Counted from the stretch's first letter, positions 44,442 through 53,154 are shown. The stretch: DNA of 64,000 nucleotides from JADJNY01 sp046349615 (GCA_046349615.1 JAXMBZ010000015.1:62001-126000), one strand, 5' to 3'. Numbers and translations: made by a program. The notes: generated by a model not told the origin, from the letters alone.

Positions 44442-45079
44442 CAGGCGGCCTCCTCGTTGGCGCGAGCGAGGTCGAACGCGAGCTCGAACACGCCGGCGTG
44501 CTCCAGCGTGGAGCGAGCTTCGAACGTCCCACCCATGCGCTGCGCGTCGCGAGCGGCGACGTGCGCGACGAGCGCTTCGATCGAGCCCGCGGGCGCGTCG
44601 CAGCGGCGGTGGAGGACGGTGAACGACGCGCGACCGGCTTGCGCGCGGACGCGGAGGAGCGCGGGGTCGTCGCCTTGGTCGAGGCCGCATTCGAGGAGGC
44701 GTGCGAGCGCGCGCGACACGAGCGGGCCGTCGACGACGACGCGTTCGTCCGCGCTCTCGACGGCGACGAGCACGCGCGACTTGTGCTCGGGGACGAGCGC
44801 GTTCACGGCGCTCGAGACGATCTCCTGCAGCGTGCAGGAGAGCGGACGCAGCGAGAGTGCGTGACGCGCGTCGAGGATCGTCTGCAGGTTGTGCTGGAGG
44901 CGGACGACCTGCGCGAGCGACGCGGCGACTTGGGGTTCGCGCGGGTCGTTCGTCTCGAAGCGGTGGGAGAGCGTTTCGAGGGACGCGCGCAGCGCTGCGA
45001 GCGGGGTGCGCAGGGCGGAGACGAGCTCCGTGGTTTCCTGCGCGGCGGCGGTGTCGTGCGTGTGGGGGAGGGTGTGCAT
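44441..45079 (-). CDS. Degenerate histidine-kinase-like protein
   Basis: About 212 residues from ATG 45079; ATG 45112 would add 11. The dimerisation helix reads ELVSALRTPLAALRASLETL, with Ser where the phosphorylated His of the H-box (SHELRTPL) should be. A shortened ATPase-like domain follows (LVSRALARLLECGLDQGDDP) that lacks the N-box Asn and the glycine boxes. It is the first gene of the minus-strand flagellar run and overlaps the degenerate receiver gene by ATGA. It probably acts by binding, not by phosphorylation. Confidence 0.65.
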   Translation of the reverse strand: MHTLPHTHDTAAAQETTELVSALRTPLAALRASLETLSHRFETNDPREPQVAASLAQVVRLQHNLQTILDARHALSLRPLSCTLQEIVSSAVNALVPEHKSRVLVAVESADERVVVDGPLVSRALARLLECGLDQGDDPALLRVRAQAGRASFTVLHRRCDAPAGSIEALVAHVAARDAQRMGGTFEARSTLEHAGVFELAFDLARANEEAA

Positions 45080-45162
45080 GGCGTTCCGGGCTCGGCGGGA
45101 AGCCCTTTCCATGCAGACTCTCGGCAGGAACGCGTTTCGGCTTGAGGGGTGGGGAGGGGTTT

Positions 45163-45210
45163 CCGGAAGTTCCTTCCGGTGGGGGGGACGGGGGGCTTCC
45201 TTCTATATAG
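45163..45210 (-). promoter_or_regulatory. Palindrome and AT-rich box upstream of the flagellar run
   Basis: CCGGAAG-TTC-CTTCCGG (45163-45179) is a perfect 7-bp inverted repeat, and CTATATAG (45203-45210) is a rare AT island. Both lie 84-131 bp upstream of the first flagellar-run start. On the minus strand the AT box could be a -10 element with the palindrome as operator downstream. No -35 box is clear. Confidence 0.3.
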
Positions 45211-45234
45211 GGGCGTGTCGGGGGGGACGGGGTG

Positions 45235-45379
45235 CGGTCGGGAGCGCGAAGGCAGGTGGGGAGCGGCGGAGACTGGGCGCAAAGGCGCACATTTGGGTGC
45301 TCCGCATCCCAGACTCCGCACGGACGCGGACCGGAGGAACCGGTCCGCGTCCGTGCGGAGTTCAGTTTTCTCTCAGCAA
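45235..45379 (+). repeat. Dispersed structured repeat, copy 4
   Basis: Starts CGGTCGGGAGCGC, contains GGAGACTGGGCGCAAAGGCG, CACATTTGGGTGCTCCG and CATCCCAGACTCCG. The hairpin at 45313-45361 has a perfect 22-bp stem with variable part GGACGCGGA and tip CCGG-AGGAA-CCGG, followed by TTCAGTTTTCTCTC. It lies between the protease gene's 3' end and the flagellar run's start, antisense to both. Confidence 0.9.
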
Positions 45380-45490
45380 CTCGTCGAGGGGGCGTCGCGC
45401 TGGGCGAACTCGACGGAGAGCGAAGGGGTGGAGGCGTGCGGGTGGTCTGCGCTCACTCGGCGGAGAGGGCTCCACCGGATCGTGAAGCGC

Positions 45491-48181
45491 TCACTTCGGC
45501 TCGGGCTCGGGGATCAGGAGCGAGTCGAGGAAGGACATCTTCCACCGCAGCAGGAATCCGCCGAGGTTGATCGCCTTCATCGCGACCCAGAGTTGGTCGC
45601 CGTCGCTGCCGAAGCGCGCGGGGCCGTACCAGCACAGCTTTCGGTTGCCTTCGACCGGCGTGACGATGCGCAGGTTCGGGATGCCGCGCAGGTCGAAGAT
45701 CCAGAGTTGCTTCATCGACTCACGCTGGGCCTTCGGGCCCCACTCCGTTTCGACGTCGAAGATGCCGGGCGCGTAGTCGGGCGACTCGAGGATCTTGCTC
45801 GTCGAGCCCGTGTCGGTCCACTGGCCCGGCGCGCTCGCGACTTCGCGGTGCCACGTCGCGGGCATCCGCTTCGACGACCACTCCTTCCAGCTCGCGATCC
45901 ACTCGTCGAGGTCGGGGTTCGCTTCGAGCTCGTACGCGACGCGCGTCGTGAAGTCGCGACCGTCCATCGTGTGCGCCTGGAGGAAGCTCTCGTACTGCCC
46001 CGGCTCGTCGCGATCGAGGATCAGGCCGAGACCCTTCTTCCACGCGATCTCGGGCGTCTCGACGACGTCCTCGGAGCCGTCGTCGCCGAACGTGTCGATC
46101 AAGAAGCGGAAGACGTGCTCCGGCGTCGGCACGACGAGGCGCGGCGCGGTGAGGACGCCCTTTCGCGGGAGCTCGATCACCTCGCCGGCGTGCCACAGCG
46201 CGCGGTCGAAGTGGACTTCGACGAGCACCTCCTCGGTCTCGCCCGGCGCGCGCATGCGGGCGCGCGCGACGAACGGCGCGTCGATCGCGGGCGACGTCGC
46301 ATCGAGCGTCGCGCGCACGGCGAGCTCGTCGTTCGTCACGAGGTACTGGAGTCCCGTCAGTTCGATCCCGAGCTCGTTCTTCCCGTCCGCGAAGACCGGC
46401 ATGAAGAGGTCGGCGACGTCGGACGCGCCCTGTTTCGCGCGCGCCATCCACGCGGGATCGGGCACCCAGTTCCTGCGCAGGACCGCGACGCCCGGGCCGT
46501 CGCGCATGCAGTCCCACTGTTCGATCGCGACGATGGAGCGGCCGGCCGTCGTGAAGGTGAGCGCATTCCCGTCGAACGGCCGCACGGGCGCGCCCTCTTT
46601 GCCGCCGTGGCCGTGCACCTTCACGTCGCCGAAGAGCACGGGCTCCTTCGCGTGCTTCGCCGCGTTCGCGTGCGCGCGCCGGACGAGCTCCGTCCACCGG
46701 CTGTTCCCGCCGAGCGGCGTCGTCTCGTGCATCGGCATCCACTGATCGCCGCGGTACGGCGCGTAGATCGAGACGCCGTGCGAGAGGCGGCGCGCATCGC
46801 CGACGCGCGTGGCGAGCACGAAGCGGCCGACCTCCGACTCGAGCGTCGCGAGCTCCTTCGACGCCGGGAACGGCGTGATGCCGTCGCGCATGCGGTGGAG
46901 CACGTCGAGCAGGTCGCGGCTGCCGAACACGCTGGCGGATTCGCGTTCCGTGCGCGGCTCGTACGCCTCGCCGTAGTAGAGAGCGCGCGCGATCGCCGGC
47001 CACTGCGTGTCGACGGTCGGCAGGCACGCCGCGCCGACCGCGTCGAGCGCATGCGCCACCGCGTCGACGCGCACGAGGTCGAACGCGCTGATCGTCGTCG
47101 CGGGGTGGTGAATCGCTTCGTACGACTCCGCGAACGCGTCGACGATGCCGCGACCGATGTCCGCGCTCGACTTCGACGCGTCGGCGAAGAGGGGGAGCAC
47201 CTGGTCGTACGGGAAACCGCGGCCCGGCACGTTGGCTTCGGATGCGACGAGCACGTCCGCGTACTCGCGCACGTTCAGCGCGACGTCGAGTTCGCCCATC
47301 AGGCACGCGTCGAACGCGAGCAGGTCGAGCTTCATGCGCGACGCGCCCCAGAGCGCCGTGCGCAACGCGATGCGCACGTCGAGGTGGTTCAGCATGTCGA
47401 GCTTGCCCGGCTGCCCGGGCACGTCCTCGTCCTCGACGATCCCCGTCCAGCCGCCGCCGTGGTCCCAGATCACCGCGGCGAGGTGCTCGGCCGGGAACGT
47501 CTTGAACGCGCCGAGCAGGAAACCCGCGAGCGTCCGTTGATCGCCCGTGTCGATCTCGCCGAGCGCCTTCAAGATCGGCACGCCCTCGTTCCCGTGCTGC
47601 AGCCGGAACACGTGCGCATCGGTCCAGGAGTTCTCTTCCTCGAGGTGTCCTTGCGCGCGGTCGAGGAGCACGATCACCTCGACGCCCTTCTCCGGCATCG
47701 ACGAGCGCAGCTCCTCGAGGTCGAGCATCGCTCCCGCCTCGAGGTCGTTGTCGCCGCCGAGGTAGACCGCGATCGTCCAACGCCGCTCGGGATCGACCTG
47801 CACCGGACCGAGGTCGGCGATCAGCGGATCGGGCTCGGTGGTGCGCGAGAGCGCGAACTTCTGCTCCGCGACCGTCACGAGCAGCTGGTCCTGCACGCGC
47901 CGCGCGGTGAAGGCCTCGTCGGCGAGGCCGGCGCGCGCGCGCCCGACGAGCTCGTCACCACGCTCGGTCGCCTCGATGGTCCAGTCGCGGAAAGCGTGGA
48001 ACGTCCCGTGCAGCGTCGTGCCGTCCGATTCGAGCTCCAGCCGGCTCTGGAGCGCGTCCTCGAAGCGTCCTTCGAAGCCGGGGTCCCAGTAGCGGAATCC
48101 CTGGGGGACGGGGTGCTGAGCGGAGCCGGGAAGCGCGAGCGCGGCGGCGATCGCGAACGAGGACGCGAGGAGACGGAGCAT
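45491..48181 (-). CDS. Secreted clostripain-family (C11) cysteine protease
   Basis: 896 residues with a signal peptide (LLASSFAIAAALALPGSAQ). The caspase-like core has YLGGDNDLEAGAMLDLEELR, the catalytic His in IWDHGGGW (His241) and the catalytic Cys in FDACLMGELDVAL (Cys293), followed by ASEANVPGRGFPYDQVL. C11 proteases cleave after Arg or Lys and are often calcium-dependent and self-processed. The C-terminal ~400 residues are beta-rich and of unknown function. The start is 67 bp from the stop of the sigma-54 activator on the same strand. Confidence 0.85.
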   Translation of the reverse strand: MLRLLASSFAIAAALALPGSAQHPVPQGFRYWDPGFEGRFEDALQSRLELESDGTTLHGTFHAFRDWTIEATERGDELVGRARAGLADEAFTARRVQDQLLVTVAEQKFALSRTTEPDPLIADLGPVQVDPERRWTIAVYLGGDNDLEAGAMLDLEELRSSMPEKGVEVIVLLDRAQGHLEEENSWTDAHVFRLQHGNEGVPILKALGEIDTGDQRTLAGFLLGAFKTFPAEHLAAVIWDHGGGWTGIVEDEDVPGQPGKLDMLNHLDVRIALRTALWGASRMKLDLLAFDACLMGELDVALNVREYADVLVASEANVPGRGFPYDQVLPLFADASKSSADIGRGIVDAFAESYEAIHHPATTISAFDLVRVDAVAHALDAVGAACLPTVDTQWPAIARALYYGEAYEPRTERESASVFGSRDLLDVLHRMRDGITPFPASKELATLESEVGRFVLATRVGDARRLSHGVSIYAPYRGDQWMPMHETTPLGGNSRWTELVRRAHANAAKHAKEPVLFGDVKVHGHGGKEGAPVRPFDGNALTFTTAGRSIVAIEQWDCMRDGPGVAVLRRNWVPDPAWMARAKQGASDVADLFMPVFADGKNELGIELTGLQYLVTNDELAVRATLDATSPAIDAPFVARARMRAPGETEEVLVEVHFDRALWHAGEVIELPRKGVLTAPRLVVPTPEHVFRFLIDTFGDDGSEDVVETPEIAWKKGLGLILDRDEPGQYESFLQAHTMDGRDFTTRVAYELEANPDLDEWIASWKEWSSKRMPATWHREVASAPGQWTDTGSTSKILESPDYAPGIFDVETEWGPKAQRESMKQLWIFDLRGIPNLRIVTPVEGNRKLCWYGPARFGSDGDQLWVAMKAINLGGFLLRWKMSFLDSLLIPEPEPK

Positions 48182-48247
48182 GTTCGTGCGCGGAGGGCGT
48201 CGCGGACGACGCGTGCATTCCTCGGCGGCGAAAGGCCGCGGATCGGA

Positions 48248-49645
48248 TCACGCGTCGAGCGAGTACGCCTTGAGCTTGTTGTACAGCGTGGTGCGGTTGA
48301 CCCCGAGCATGCGCGCGGCGGCGCTGCGGTTGCCTTCGGTCTCCGCGAGCACGCGCAGGATGAGCGCGCGCTCGACGCTCGCGATCGAAAGGTCGTCGAC
48401 GGCGAGCAGCGGGCGGCCCTCGCTCGTCGTCGTCGCCGCGGCGGAGGTCGCGTGCGGGACGACGTCGCGCAGCACCGGGGCGTCGAGCCGCAGGTGCGCG
48501 AGCTGGATCTCGCCGCCGGGCGAGAGCAGCGCGGCGCGCTCGATCGCGTTGCGGAGCTCGCGCACGTTGCCGGGCCAGCCGTACTCGACGAGGCGGGTCA
48601 ACGCGGCGGGCGAGAAGCCGCTGAAGTTCTTGCGGAACTCGCGCTCGAAGTGAGCGAGGAAGTGCGTCGCGAGGATCGGCACGTCCTCCGCACGCTCGCG
48701 CAGCGGCGGAACGCGGATCGACATGACGTTGAGCCGGTAGTAGAGGTCCTCGCGGAACGTGCTCGCCGCGACCATCGCGTTCAGGTCGCGGTTCGTGGAC
48801 GCGAGGATGCGCACGTCGAACGAACGGTCCTGCGACGCGCCGACGCGGCGGTAGACGCGCTCCTGCAGCACGCGCAAGAGCTTCGCCTGGAGCTCGAGGT
48901 CGAGCTCGCCGATCTCGTCGAGGAACAGCGAGCCGCCCTCCGCCTGCGCGAAGAGCCCGTCCTTGCCCTTCGTCGATGCGCCGGTGAACGCACCGGGCTC
49001 GTAGCCGAAGAGCTCGCTCTCGAGCAGACCCGCGGCGAGCGCCGCGCAGTTCACCGCGAGGAACGGTCCGCGCGCGCGCGACGAACGCTCGTGGACGGCG
49101 CGGGCGACGAGCTCCTTGCCGACGCCGCTCTCGCCTTGGATCAAGACCGTCGTGCGCGGCGTGGCGGCGACGCGTTCGACGACGTCGAGCACGGCGCGAA
49201 TCGCCGCGGATTCGCCGACGACGGGGCCCGAGCGCAGGCGCGCGAGCTCGCCGCGCAATCGATCGCGCTCGTGGCGCACCTTGCGCGCGGCGACGGCGCG
49301 TGCGAGCGCGGGCTCGAGCACCTCGAGGCGCACGGGCTTCTGCAGGAAGTCCGTCGCGCCGCGCCGCATCGCCTCGACCGCGGTCGGCACGTCGCCGAGC
49401 CCCGTGAGGATGATCACCGACGGCGCGTCCTCGCCCTGCGCGAGCTCGGGCAGGACCTGCATTCCGCTCTTCCCCGGAAGGCCGAGGTCGAGCAGGACGA
49501 GGTCGAGCTCGTGCGCCGCGATGCACGCCTGCGCTGCCGCGGCGCTCTCCGCCTCGACCGTCTCGTGGCCGAGCGCGCGGCACAGCGCGCTGATCGTGGA
49601 GCGCACGAGCGGTTCGTCGTCGACGACGAGGATGCGGGCGGACAT
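48248..49645 (-). CDS. Sigma-54-dependent response regulator (NtrC type), orphan
   Basis: 465 residues: receiver domain (ILVVDDEPLVRSTISALCRA; Asp in LLDLGLPGKSG; Lys in LQKPVRLEV), AAA+ domain with GESGVGKE and GAFTGA, and Fis-type HTH (EGNRSAAARMLGVNRTTLYN). ATG 49645 is chosen because the receiver begins there. No kinase gene is adjacent, unlike the pair at 37.4-40.1 kb. It could control the downstream protease or late flagellar genes; not determined. Confidence 0.9.
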   Translation of the reverse strand: MSARILVVDDEPLVRSTISALCRALGHETVEAESAAAAQACIAAHELDLVLLDLGLPGKSGMQVLPELAQGEDAPSVIILTGLGDVPTAVEAMRRGATDFLQKPVRLEVLEPALARAVAARKVRHERDRLRGELARLRSGPVVGESAAIRAVLDVVERVAATPRTTVLIQGESGVGKELVARAVHERSSRARGPFLAVNCAALAAGLLESELFGYEPGAFTGASTKGKDGLFAQAEGGSLFLDEIGELDLELQAKLLRVLQERVYRRVGASQDRSFDVRILASTNRDLNAMVAASTFREDLYYRLNVMSIRVPPLRERAEDVPILATHFLAHFEREFRKNFSGFSPAALTRLVEYGWPGNVRELRNAIERAALLSPGGEIQLAHLRLDAPVLRDVVPHATSAAATTTSEGRPLLAVDDLSIASVERALILRVLAETEGNRSAAARMLGVNRTTLYNKLKAYSLDA

Positions 49646-49749
49646 GCGGCGGATTCTAGGGACGTCGCAGGTGCGATACGAGGTTCGAGCGACCTTCGGA
49701 GCGCGCTCGACGCTGGCGCGAACGTCGGCCGTCCACGACACTGTCGCGC

Positions 49750-50163
49750 ATGACCTCCGACGGATCGCGAGCACGCGAAGGAAGCGCGGGCCCCGAGCTC
49801 CGCCTCCACGTGCGCGAGCTCGACGCGGCGGTGCGCTTCGCCGTCGACGTGCTCGGCGCCGAGGTGGAGCCGACGACCCCGGGCAACGTCCGCGTGCGCC
49901 GCGGGGCCGCGAGCTGGACGCTCGTCGCCGATGCTGCGGCCTCGAGCACGGTGATGCGCGAGCTCGCGAGCCTCGTCGTCCGCCGGGGCGCGGGGATCGA
50001 GCTCCTCGTCACGGGCGCCGATCCGAGCGAGCTCGAGGCGCGAGCGCGGAGCACGGGGCACGGGATCCTGACCCCGGCGGGGCCCGCTCCCGACGGATGC
50101 GTCGAAGCGCGGGTCGTCGACCGCGACGGCTACGTCTGGCTCGCGCGCCGCGAACGCGCCTGA
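49750..50163 (+). CDS. VOC (glyoxalase/bleomycin-resistance-like) superfamily protein
   Basis: 137 residues with the VOC beta-alpha-beta pattern: LRLHVRELDAAVRFAVDVLG, a central strand region, and a final EARVVDRDGYVWLARRE. The metal-ligand residues of glyoxalases are not clearly present. It stands alone between the regulator and the flagellin genes. Function not predictable. Confidence 0.6.
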   Translation: MTSDGSRAREGSAGPELRLHVRELDAAVRFAVDVLGAEVEPTTPGNVRVRRGAASWTLVADAAASSTVMRELASLVVRRGAGIELLVTGADPSELEARARSTGHGILTPAGPAPDGCVEARVVDRDGYVWLARRERA

Positions 50164-50610
50164 CGCGCGGTCGGGTCGGCTCGCGCGCGGGCCCGTCGGA
50201 TCCTGGGGCTTCGCGGCCTCGGGCACGAACGACGCCGACACCGCGCGCAAGCGCAGGCTCACGAACGGAGCCTCGGAACCGAGCGACGACCCCGGTCTCT
50301 TCCGGACTCTTCGCGCTTCAGGCGGTGCGTACGAGCCCGTGCTCGGAACGGAATTCCGATCGCGCCGGCCCTTCGCGTCGCGAATGAGCGGGAGCACGAA
50401 CGGCTTTCGCTCTCGATCGTCCGCGAGCCCTCCTCGCCGCGCACCCTCGCGAACTTCCTTCGTGCTCGGACATCGAACGAGAAAAACGCTGCGGCGACTC
50501 ATGCCTCGCCCGAAGGCTCCGAGAACACACGCGAGCCAGTGCTGTCCGGTGCACTGACTCACACCTCAATCAGCGAATCGAACTAGAGACCGGAGTACGA
50601 AAGGAACCAC
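50164..50610. other. 447-bp non-coding leader region upstream of flagellin
   Basis: No gene-like frame. AAAGGAACC precedes the flagellin ATG. I found no convincing sigma-28 (TAAA-N15-GCCGATAA) or sigma-54 (TGGC-N7-TTGC) match, so the flagellin promoter is unassigned. Confidence 0.5.
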
Positions 50611-51432
50611 ATGGGCCTTCGAGTCAACACCAACATCGCCTCTCTGACGGCACAGCGTAACCTGACCACGGTTACGGGCCGCCTGGGTGGCAACTACTCC
50701 CGACTGTCGTCGGGACTGAGAATCGCGACCGCGGCGGACGACGCGGCCGGACTCGCGATTTCGGAGCGCATGCGCTCTCAGATCCGCTCCTACGGCGCCG
50801 CCGCGCGCAACGCGCAGGACGGCATCTCGCTCGTTCAAACCGCCGAAGGCGCGCTGAACGAGACGAGCAACATCTTGAGCCGCATGCGCGAACTCGCCGT
50901 GCAGTCGGCCAACGGAACGCTGTCCGACACGGACCGCGACACGATCAACCAGGAAGTCACCGCGCTGGTCAGCGAGCTCGATCGCATCGCCAGCGCCACG
51001 AACTTCAACGGGATTCCGCTGCTCGACGGCACTTCCTCGACGACGTCGATCCAGGTCGGGCTCGATTCCGGTGAGACGATCGACATCTCCCTCCAGGACA
51101 CGACGTCGGGAACGCTCGGTGTCGACACGGTCGACGTGTCGACCGACACGCTCGCGAGCGCGGCGCTCGCGGACATCGACGACGCGATCGACACGGTGAA
51201 CACGTCGCGCGGCTCTCTGGGCGCCGTCCAGAACCGACTGACGAGCTCCTACACGTCGATCTTGAACGCGCGCGAGAACCTGAGCGCCGCCGAAAGCCGC
51301 ATCCGCGACGTGGACGTCGCGAGCGAAACGGCGGACCTCACGCGCAACAGCATCATGCAACAGGCTGCCGTGAGCGTGCTCTCGCAGGCGAACGTCCAGC
51401 CTCAGATCGCCCTGAAACTGCTCCAAGGATAA
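50611..51432 (+). CDS. fliC: Flagellin 1
   Basis: A 273-residue filament subunit with only the conserved D0/D1 core: N-terminal MGLRVNTNIASLTAQRNLTT, LSSGLRIATAADDAAGLAIS, and C-terminal LSAAESRIRDVDVASETADL ending in VLSQANVQPQIALKLLQG. The middle is short (SSTTSIQVGLDSGETIDISL), so the filament surface is minimal. It is close to flagellin 2 downstream. FliS and FliD genes follow on the same strand. Confidence 0.97.
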   Translation: MGLRVNTNIASLTAQRNLTTVTGRLGGNYSRLSSGLRIATAADDAAGLAISERMRSQIRSYGAAARNAQDGISLVQTAEGALNETSNILSRMRELAVQSANGTLSDTDRDTINQEVTALVSELDRIASATNFNGIPLLDGTSSTTSIQVGLDSGETIDISLQDTTSGTLGVDTVDVSTDTLASAALADIDDAIDTVNTSRGSLGAVQNRLTSSYTSILNARENLSAAESRIRDVDVASETADLTRNSIMQQAAVSVLSQANVQPQIALKLLQG

Positions 51433-51467
51433 GCGGAGACTTCGGCCTCTAGTGCCGATCGCTGAGG

Positions 51468-51495
51468 GGGAGGGCCATCGAAAGGTGGTCCTCCC
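51468..51495 (+). terminator. 12-bp stem with GAAA tetraloop after flagellin 1
   Basis: GGGAGGGCCATC pairs fully, with two G-U pairs, with GGTGGTCCTCCC around a GAAA loop, starting 36 bp after the flagellin stop and followed by ATTCCC. It would stabilise or end the flagellin mRNA. The T-run is too short for a classical intrinsic terminator. Confidence 0.5.
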
Positions 51496-52032
51496 ATTCC
51501 CGACGATCCGCGGAAGCCGAACGCGACGCCTCGAAGCAGAAGCACTGACAACGAACGCGGATCCGAGCCACGCGCGCACCTCGAGGACGAGGAGCGAACG
51601 CGTGCAGCGGCCGCGCCGCGATCGACGGAGAGCGTGCAATCTCGACCGTCGCGCAGCGCGAAATCGCCGGACGAGTCGCTCCCGCGTGGAGCGCTCACTT
51701 CGCGTCGCTCTTTCGAAACGATCACGAACGACCGCTCGTCGCGGCGGCGCCCATGCTGCGGGCGCCCTGACGAGCGGCACACCGAGGACCATCCGCGCGC
51801 GGGCAACGTGCCAACGCCTGCGCGCCCTCGTCCTCGACGTCCAGGGGCCGTGCGCGTGCATCGCGCGGCCTCGGAACGAAGCCATCCGACGGGCCTGCGT
51901 CGGCGTGGAGCTCGAGAGCACCTGCGATCCGGTGGGTCACACCACCGGCTCGAGCGAGCCCATGCCGACGCGACAGGAGAAGGTCCGGCGGACCACCACC
52001 GCAGTGCTCACAACCAACCAAGGAACGAAGCA
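51496..52032. other. Intergenic region between the two flagellin genes
   Basis: 537 bp without a gene-like frame. CCAAGGAACGAAGC is the ribosome-binding region of flagellin 2. No clear promoter consensus was found. The length suggests flagellin 2 has its own promoter. Confidence 0.5.
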
Positions 52033-52851
52033 ATGGGACTGAGAGTCAACACCAACGTCGCGTCGCTGACGGCTCAACGCAACTTGAGCAGTGTCACGGG
52101 ACGCTTGCAGGGCAACTTCTCGAAGTTGTCCTCCGGTCTGCGCGTGGCCACCGCGGCCGACGACGCTGCCGGCCTCGGCATCAGCGAGCGCATGCGTTCG
52201 CAGATCCGTTCGCTGGGCGCCGCCGGTCGTAACGCGCAGGACGGCATTTCGCTCGTGCAGACCGCCGAAGGCGCTCTGGGCGAAGCGAGCAACATCTTGA
52301 GCCGCATGCGCGAGCTGGCGGTTCAGGCGTCGAACGGCACGCTGTCGGACGACGACCGCGACACGATCAACACGGAAGTGTCGGCGCTCGTCAGCGAGCT
52401 CGACCGCATCGCGGACTCGACGTCGTTCAACGGCGTCCAGCTCCTCGACGGCTCGAACACGACCGCGTCGATCCAGGTCGGCATCAACGACGGCGAGACG
52501 ATCGACGTCGCCCTCCAGGAAACGACGACGACGGAACTCGGCGTCGACTCGGTCGACGTGTCCGACCAGAGCGGTGCGAGCGACGCCCTTTCGGCGATCG
52601 ACGACGCGATCGACACGCTCAACACGGCTCGCGGCAACCTGGGTGCGTCCCAGAACCGCCTCACGAGCGCGTTCGCGTCGATCCAGAACTCGCGCGAGAA
52701 CCTCTCGGCCGCCGAGAGCCGCATCCGCGACGTCGACGTGGCGTACGAGACCGCGGACCTGACGCGCAACACGATCCTGCAGCAGGCGGCGGTGTCCGTC
52801 CTCTCGCAGGCGAACGTGCAGCCGCAGCTCGCGCTCCGTCTGCTCGGTTGA
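52033..52851 (+). CDS. fliC: Flagellin 2
   Basis: 272 residues, D0/D1 only, clearly a paralogue of flagellin 1: MGLRVNTNVASLTAQRNLSS, ERMRSQIRSLGAAGRNAQDG, and VLSQANVQPQLALRLLG at the end. Differences concentrate in the short central segment. The presence of two near-equal flagellins suggests a mixed or regulated filament. A strong terminator follows 57 bp after the stop. Confidence 0.97.
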   Translation: MGLRVNTNVASLTAQRNLSSVTGRLQGNFSKLSSGLRVATAADDAAGLGISERMRSQIRSLGAAGRNAQDGISLVQTAEGALGEASNILSRMRELAVQASNGTLSDDDRDTINTEVSALVSELDRIADSTSFNGVQLLDGSNTTASIQVGINDGETIDVALQETTTTELGVDSVDVSDQSGASDALSAIDDAIDTLNTARGNLGASQNRLTSAFASIQNSRENLSAAESRIRDVDVAYETADLTRNTILQQAAVSVLSQANVQPQLALRLLG

Positions 52852-52861
52852 TACCGGTGGG

Positions 52862-52887
52862 GCGGGCCGGTGATCGAACCGGCCCGC
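52862..52887 (+). other. Perfect 10-bp hairpin after flagellin 2
   Basis: GCGGGCCGGT and ACCGGCCCGC are separated by GATCGA, 11 bp after the stop. There is no T-run; it probably protects the flagellin mRNA 3' end ahead of the terminator that follows. Confidence 0.55.
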
Positions 52888-52907
52888 ACCGATCGTGTGC
52901 TCTTTCG

Positions 52908-52945
52908 AAGGAGCTCCGCTGGGCGGGGCTCCTTTGTCTTTTGAT
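52908..52945 (+). terminator. Intrinsic terminator of flagellin 2
   Basis: AAGGAGC-T-CCGC pairs with GCGG-G-GCTCCTT around a TGG loop and is followed by TGTCTTTT. The long G/C stem followed by a T-run is the classical factor-independent layout, on the sense strand of flagellin 2. Confidence 0.75.
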
Positions 52946-52958
52946 CGCGGACCCGGCT

Positions 52959-53105
52959 CGGTCGGGAGCGCGCTCGGCAGATGCGATGCAACGGGGAATG
53001 GGAAGCCGAGGCACACATGTGGGTGCTCCGCATCCCAGACTCCGCACTCGATCAGGCCGGAGGAACCGGCCTGATCGAGCGCGGAGTTCTACTTGGAGAA
53101 GAGAG
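52959..53105 (+). repeat. Dispersed structured repeat, copy 5
   Basis: Starts CGGTCGGGAGCGC, contains ACACATGTGGGTGCTCCG and CATCCCAGACTCCG, and ends in the hairpin at 53039-53087 with variable part TCGATCA and tip CCGG-AGGAA-CCGG. One stem position is mismatched. It lies between the flagellin 2 terminator and the fliD promoter. Its left middle part diverges from copies 1, 2 and 4. Confidence 0.88.
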
Positions 53106-53154
53106 AAAGAAGTTCCTGGTGTCTCGCTGCGCGGACGGAGTGTGGGGTTCGCGC

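Noticed and set aside
40872..44864. A 1330-codon plus-strand open frame antisense to the flagellar run
   Set aside because: Arg/Glu/Leu-rich, no domain, and exactly opposite well-supported genes with family motifs; a shadow caused by G/C-rich codons.
45149..49753. A 1534-codon plus-strand open frame
   Set aside because: Antisense to the clostripain and sigma-54 activator genes, with shadow composition and no recognisable motif.
51402..51806. Minus-strand open frame between the flagellin genes
   Set aside because: No motif, Ser/Arg-rich shadow composition, and it overlaps the 3' end of flagellin 1 and its hairpin.
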